Assembly: GCF_905475395.1 (NCBI RefSeq)
Contig: NC_058342.1
Location: 36,352,140 to 36,416,139, forward strand
Reading direction: 5' to 3'
Source of the DNA: Chrysoperla carnea
Taxonomy: Eukaryota; Arthropoda; Insecta; Neuroptera; Chrysopidae
DNA length: 64,000 bases
Shown piece after piece: positions 59,025 through 64,000 of the stretch. Within the stretch, counting starts at the first letter, position 1. Every line of letters begins with the position of its first letter. The notes under the pieces are model-generated. The model was given only the letters and a program-made list of their open reading frames with translations. It was not told the DNA's origin and did no database searches. The position numbers were made by a program, and so were the translations under genes.

Positions 59025-59760
59025 GGTTTGGTTAGGTTAGATTAGAGTGGCTGTCCTGGAGTGAGACACACTTAGAACATAGAGGCCGTTGTGATACCGA
59101 AATAGGGTTGGCTCATTCCCGGGCACTACTCCATGGACCATTTGGATCTGTTTAAGAACATTAGGAGTGTTTTGACGTCGACAGACTTTAGGTCGAAGAA
59201 GTCGTCAAAGAGAGGCTGGCTCAAGTAAGTCCATCTTCTCATATCAAGTGCTGGGCAGTGACAAAGAAGATGGGACATCGTCTCTTCCTACTCACCCAAC
59301 CAGTGTCCTGTTATAGCCGTAACAACTTTGCTAACAGAGTCCCTTGGAAGAAACATAAGATCTTCGGAACGCCTATGATTGTACTCAGATCATATTTGCC
59401 TTGTAGCATCGCAGGTGCGCTCCTCCCTCCATCTAAGATTGGCCCTTTTTAAAATATTCTCTTTAAGGATCAGCTTACAGTTCGCGAACGGAACTCCCGG
59501 ATTTCTATTGATACTTGTGTCCAACAGCATTGTGCCATTTCTAGTAAGCTCGTCGTCTTCACAATTTCCTGGAACGTCTCTGTGTCCCAGTACCCATACC
59601 AGGTTTACATTCATTTGTTCCCCCAGCTCATTTAAAGGCGTACGTCAGTCTTGTGCTACCTTTGAGGTTAGATAGACTGAGCTGAAGGATTTAAGAGCTG
59701 CTTGGATGATTTTCATGGGTCCTTCATACCCTGGCTATGATATTTTTCTTGGACCTCAAA
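59025..59760 (-). pseudogene. Decayed non-LTR retrotransposon, RNase H end and 3' tail
   Basis: The minus strand reads AALKSFSSVYLTSKVAQD, stop, ...NVNLVWVLGHRDVPGNCEDD, then ELTRNGT, then NILKRANLRWREERTCDATR, stop, a zinc-knuckle-like CHCPALDMRRW and FDDFFDLKSVDVKTLLMFLN before a final stop near 59130. (V/L)WV.GHR..GN.. is the RNase H motif of R1/I/LOA-type elements. At least three in-frame stops show it is dead. The 3' UTR ends in degenerate TAACC repeats (59025-59045). Upstream reverse transcriptase is not present. Confidence 0.8.
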
Positions 59761-60360
59761 TGGCAGACTCCAAACAAAACCGTAAGACTGTGTAGGGAAG
59801 TAAAGTTGCCAATTGAGGATTGAGGATTGAATACAAATCAAAATTTGAATATAAAAACTAAACATGTCACATATCCAAAAGTGTGGGGTCCTTTTAAATT
59901 ACACAATTTTAAAATGAATTTTAAATTGTGTTTGTGTAAAATGTGTTAAATTGAATAGAGAATTCTTATTTAAAGTATAAAACAAAAAAAAGGCTCTGTG
60001 AATTTATTATTGATTTTCATTTTTTGTTTATAATTATGATTTTTTTTTCTTTTTTTCTTATGTTTTATTTTTATTAGTTATGAATAGTGTTAAATATTTA
60101 AAAAGTAATATATTTTTATTTTAATTGAAATAAATTAATATGTTTGCTTATTAAAATTTATTAAAAAAACAGAATAGGTATGTACTACCTATTTAAGACT
60201 GGAAAAATCCAACTAATTATTATTAAAATATTAAATTTTAAAAATATTTCTTTATTTTATTTACAAAAACATTCTTTTTAATTAGGTTGCCAAAACTATC
60301 ACTAATTGTTCATTTTAAACCAAATTTTTTTGGACAAAATTTTTTGACTCTTTTGAAAAG
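59761..60360. other. Intergenic DNA without a recognised feature
   Basis: Very AT-rich with poly-A and poly-T runs; nothing recognised. Confidence 0.5.
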
Positions 60361-60376
60361 TTATTTTAAAACTCGA

Positions 60377-61400
60377 TGGATGGAATTTTTTTTGAAACCA
60401 ACTTATTATTCGGTCAAACTTTTTATTTTTCATGTTATTTTTTAGATCACATGCTTTTTTCTGCGAAATATCGATACCAGGATCAAACTATCTTCAAAAC
60501 TTGTATAGGTAGGTTAAATTTGACCACAAATATGAAAAGTATGACCCAAATTTAGTATAATTCCATACTTGGTTGATTAAAATTGGATGCAATTTGGATG
60601 TGATAGAGCAAAATTAAATTTTTTGGTTTTTGATGACGTCATAAAGTTCAAAAAAACGATTTTTGTTATAATACACCCAAATTTTATCCGATCGGAATGG
60701 AATTTTTTTTGTTACCCACTAATTTTGGGTCAAACTTTTCATTTTTCATGTTATTTTTTAGCTCACATGATTTTTTTGCGAAATATCGATACCAGGATCC
60801 GACTATCTTCAAAACTTTTATAGGCAGGTTAAATTTGACCACAAATATGAAAATTATGACCCAAATTTAGTATAATTCCATACTTGGTTTATTGAAATTG
60901 GTTACAATTTGGATGTGATAGAGCAAAATTCAATTTTTGGATTTTGATGACGTCATAAAGTTCAAAAATTTAATTTTTTTGATAACACAGGCAAATTTGA
61001 TCCGATCTTATTGGAATTTTTTTTGAAAACCACTAATTTTGGGTCATTCTTTTCAGCTGTGATGTCAGTTTTTCGCTGGCTATCACTTATGTGCTAAATT
61101 CTGGGTCCAAGACTCCACATTCTTGAAACTTATTGAAGTTAGGTAAGTTTTAATCACAAATTTGAAAAGTTTGACCCAAATTTAGTAGGATTACATACTT
61201 GGTTTATCAAATTTGGGTAAAATTTAGATGTGATAGAGCAAAATTAAATTTTTTGGATTTTGATGACGTCATAAAGTTCAAAAAATCGATTTTTTGTAAA
61301 ATACACCTAAATTTTATCCGATCTGAATGGAATTTGTGTTGAAACCCACTAATTTTGGGTCAAACTTTCCATTTTTCATGTTATATTTTAGCTAACATTC
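60377..61400 (+). repeat. ~315-bp tandem array with TGATGACGTCATAAAG
   Basis: TGATGACGTCATAAAGTTCA recurs at 60631, 60945 and 61261 (314 and 316 bp apart). CACTAATTTTGGGTCA, ATAGAGCAAAATT and CAAATTTAGTA...TTCCATACTTGG recur at the same spacing. About 3.3 units. TGACGTCA is the palindromic CRE core. Confidence 0.87.
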
Positions 61401-61889
61401 TTCTTTGTAAATAAATTTTGGAATCAAGACCCCACTTGATTATATTTTTCAAATTATTTTGCTGTTTCGATACTTTTTTACACCCTGTATAGTAGGACAC
61501 CCTGTTCTAATGTACATTTTTGTAAGCAAGAGTGATTTATTAATTTCTTAATCCATAAAACTAATAAAACTCAAAAATTATATACAAAATTTATTAATTG
61601 TGATTCAAATCAAAATTATTGACTTGGTTTTGTCAATAAATTATTTTTAACAAAAAATTAATTGTATTCATTTTTAATGGGAAGTAGTCGTCTTTGAATA
61701 TTCGAAATTCATTTGAGTATACGCTTACAGTTGGAAAGCCAATTTCAAATTTGTTGAAGTTGGAATCTTATTAAGTTTCACAAAAATACTATAATCGAGA
61801 TAATTCGATAATAAGCGGAATAATTTCTCTGGTATGGTCTAAAATCGCAACCAGATATCGATCGAAGAGACAGAATTTTAAATTATATT

Positions 61890-62300
61890 TCAATAAATGC
61901 TCGACTTATCGCTCAATGAGCCCTTTTTAGTACTTTTTGGAGTCGCTGATCTCGATTCCGAAGTCAGAATCGGGACATAATCCCCCTTCTTAGAGTAATT
62001 CACCCAATGCTGATCAAAACCAGAAACAGTTTGTAAATTTTCGACAAATGAACCAAAAAGGTATACCCGGAGACTTTTGGGGTCGCTGATCACCATTCCG
62101 AAGCTAGAATTCCGATATACTCCTCCACTCCTGATATAATTTACCTCACGCTGCTCCAAAACAGCAATATTCTGTAATTATTCAAGAAAATGTGTCAAAA
62201 AAGTATACTCGGGGAATTTTTGGGGTTGCTGATTTGGGCTTTACCTCCAGAGTAAAAATTCCAATATAGCCTCCCTCCCTCTGAAATAATTCATAATTTT
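61890..62300 (+). repeat. ~140-bp tandem repeat, locus 2
   Basis: TTTTGGAGTCGCTGAT (ending 61950), TTTTGGGGTCGCTGAT (62090) and TTTTGGGGTTGCTGAT (62232) are spaced 140-142 bp, as in the array at 26030-26445. The units are more diverged from one another. An 89-codon open stretch on the minus strand comes from the repeat. Confidence 0.8.
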
Positions 62301-62685
62301 GTAAAATATTCACAGAATGTTGTTGTTTTAGACCAGCGGGGGCAAATTATCCCAGAAAACAAGGAGTATATCGAAATTCTGAATTGTGATAAGCGACTCT
62401 GAAAACCTTTGGGTATAATTTTTTGGTCCAGTTTGTTAAATATTTTCAAAAATCATTTCAGAAATGGATTCCAATAATAAACTTTCTAGCGGCACCAAGT
62501 TAGATGTAGATTTTGATCTATACACCTTCCTATGTGCTCATCGATTTGAACATACTCAAAGCCAACTATCAAATCGCCGACTATTCTCTATTCTTATTAC
62601 CCACTATATTATCTATTACCCTTCATGGTGACATTGTTTACCAAACAAATGACTAAGTAGTAAGTGAAGTCACTACTCAGTACTC

Positions 62686-62789
62686 AGTGGTTGTGAGACA
62701 TGCGCTAAAGCATTTCTCATTGCTATCCGGATTGATCCGAACGATCCGAACACACCCGAATCGAACGCGATTTGTTAAATAAAAACACG
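62686..62789 (+). promoter_or_regulatory. Candidate transcription start and noncoding first exon
   Basis: An arthropod-type initiator, TCAGT at 62684-62688, is followed by about 100 less AT-rich bases (GCTATCCGGATTGATCCGAA...CCCGAATCGAACGCGA) and a strong splice donor, ACACGGTAAGTTT, at 62790. A second donor-like CAGGTAAATA follows at 63088. The downstream gene would lie outside the window. Confidence 0.35.
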
Positions 62790-62803
62790 GTAAGTTTAAG
62801 TTA

Positions 62804-62826
62804 TAATATATATATATATATATATA
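62804..62826. repeat. (TA)n microsatellite
   Basis: About ten TA units inside the putative first intron of the candidate transcript starting near 62686. Confidence 0.8.
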
Positions 62827-63873
62827 AATATAATACCTTGATACTGAATTCTTACAAATACAAAAGGTGCTCAGCAAAAACCAATATCTTACCTGTTTTG
62901 AGTTAAGTGAGTTCAATTTTTTTACTTAAAGTGATTCATTTTTAATATTTATTGAAAAGTGAGAATTTAAAGTGTGTCTTTTCTTTTGTTTTGTAGCCTC
63001 AATTTATTCAAAATACGTCCGAGTGTTACCCGTTTTTCATTGTTCTGAATAGTTTCAAGTTTTTGTTTTGTTTTGTTTTGAAATTGCAGGTAAATATTTA
63101 TTGAATTTGCATTTTACAACGCATTTATTTTAAACACACCTGCAGTATGCACAAGTTGACCATTTTTTATTCTGAAAAAGGCCTTCAATTTTTTATAAAA
63201 ATTAATAAATTTTCTTGGACGCCAGTCTAGACTAGATAATCGAATTTTCTATTGCAAAAAGAATTGTGTAAATTTTTTTTTTCACAGTAGTCATTTAGTT
63301 AAGTTTATTAAGTTGGATTTTTTTTAGTGTTTGTTATCACTTAATAGGTAATTAATAAAGACAAAAGCAAGATAAGATAACAAAAGCAATAATAATAAAG
63401 TGATAACATACTTTACGTGACAATTTTAAATAGAATAAAATTAAATTTCAAATGATAAACATTCTTTGGGTACAAACACAAAGGTATGCTTTTTTTAATA
63501 TTTAGCATTTAGCATTCATTAGCATTTTATTTTTATTGTATAGGTAGGTCTAGGTATTTGTAGTAAGCGCATCATATTTTAGCTTCATGAGGTATTGGCT
63601 GAGCCATTTCGAAAATTGGGATTCCCCAATAATTTCTTTTCTTTCCCCAAAAATTTAAACTATGCTAGTAAATTATATAAATACTCTATAAACGACAGTC
63701 AAAATCGGCTATAACGCCTTTCAAGAGCCTCACAATTATGGGTCTTTATAAAACCTGGCCTTAGAGTACTATATTTAACGTCTTATTATTTATAAAATTC
63801 ATAATGCTCAAAATTGGTACATTTTGAACCGCTAGGCTGTCTCAAACTGTCAATATTGACAGGTCTGTACTTA

Positions 63874-63966
63874 CATATTGGGCCACATGGACCATGGCCT
63901 TAGGTGAAAAATTTTGGGGGCTCCAAATTGATCGAAAGGTCAAAATATTTGTACTTACATGTGCTT
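63874..63966 (+). repeat. Dispersed repeat, copy 2 (pair with 38683-38775)
   Basis: ATATTGGGCCACATGGACCA...AAATTGATCGAAAGGTCAAA then ATATTTGTACTTACATGTG matches the copy at 38683. Confidence 0.6.
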
Positions 63967-64000
63967 TCATACGCTTTCTGAAATAATGACGAATTCTTAA

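Noticed and set aside
61890-62159. 89-codon minus-strand frame
   Set aside because: Lies wholly inside diverged 140-bp tandem repeat units.

Overview
This is AT-rich, intron-containing animal DNA, most likely from an insect: all three genes have insect or metazoan counterparts, the introns have canonical GT/AG borders, and short TTAGG-type repeats (the insect telomere unit) occur. I cannot assign an order. Nothing prokaryotic or viral was seen.

Three protein-coding genes can be assembled exon by exon. (1) At 2831-6834 (+) is a complete R7-type regulator of G-protein signalling (RGS7-like, six exons, 515 aa). It has DEP, DHEX, GGL and RGS domains in the usual order. (2) At 17149-21703 (-) is a three-exon gene for a 737-aa single-pass leucine-rich-repeat (LRR) membrane protein with about 17 repeats and a cytoplasmic PPxY motif. 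(3) At 53073-56291 (+) is a three-coding-exon gene for a 734-aa LRR membrane protein that resembles Drosophila Windpipe. It has several acidic Ser-Gly sites of the kind that carry glycosaminoglycan chains. Its middle exon carries the membrane span and can be skipped without a frameshift. The three genes are unrelated in pathway; what the two LRR proteins share is a cell-surface role.

Everything else, about 85-90% of the window, is introns and intergenic DNA filled with short non-autonomous mobile elements and tandem repeats. By region: 1-2.8 kb, upstream DNA with a decayed retrotransposon piece. 6.8-17.1 kb, several MITEs (including a P-element-like one and a TA-flanked one) and a 305-bp satellite interrupted by a G-rich telomere-like block. 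21.7-53 kb, a gene-free stretch with two more satellite arrays, over ten copies of one ~500-bp dispersed repeat, tRNA-derived and 5S-rRNA-derived elements and foldback elements; part of it may be 5' intron of the Windpipe-like gene. 56.3-64 kb, an hAT-like element with a target duplication, a decayed non-LTR retrotransposon with a CCTAA tail, 315-bp and 140-bp tandem arrays, and a candidate first exon near the right edge.

The best leads are the P-like MITE whose 16-bp flanking duplication equals two adjacent 8-mers, the retrotransposon 3' ends with telomere-like CCTAA tails, the 5S-derived element between long direct repeats, and the in-frame membrane-exon cassette in the Windpipe-like gene.
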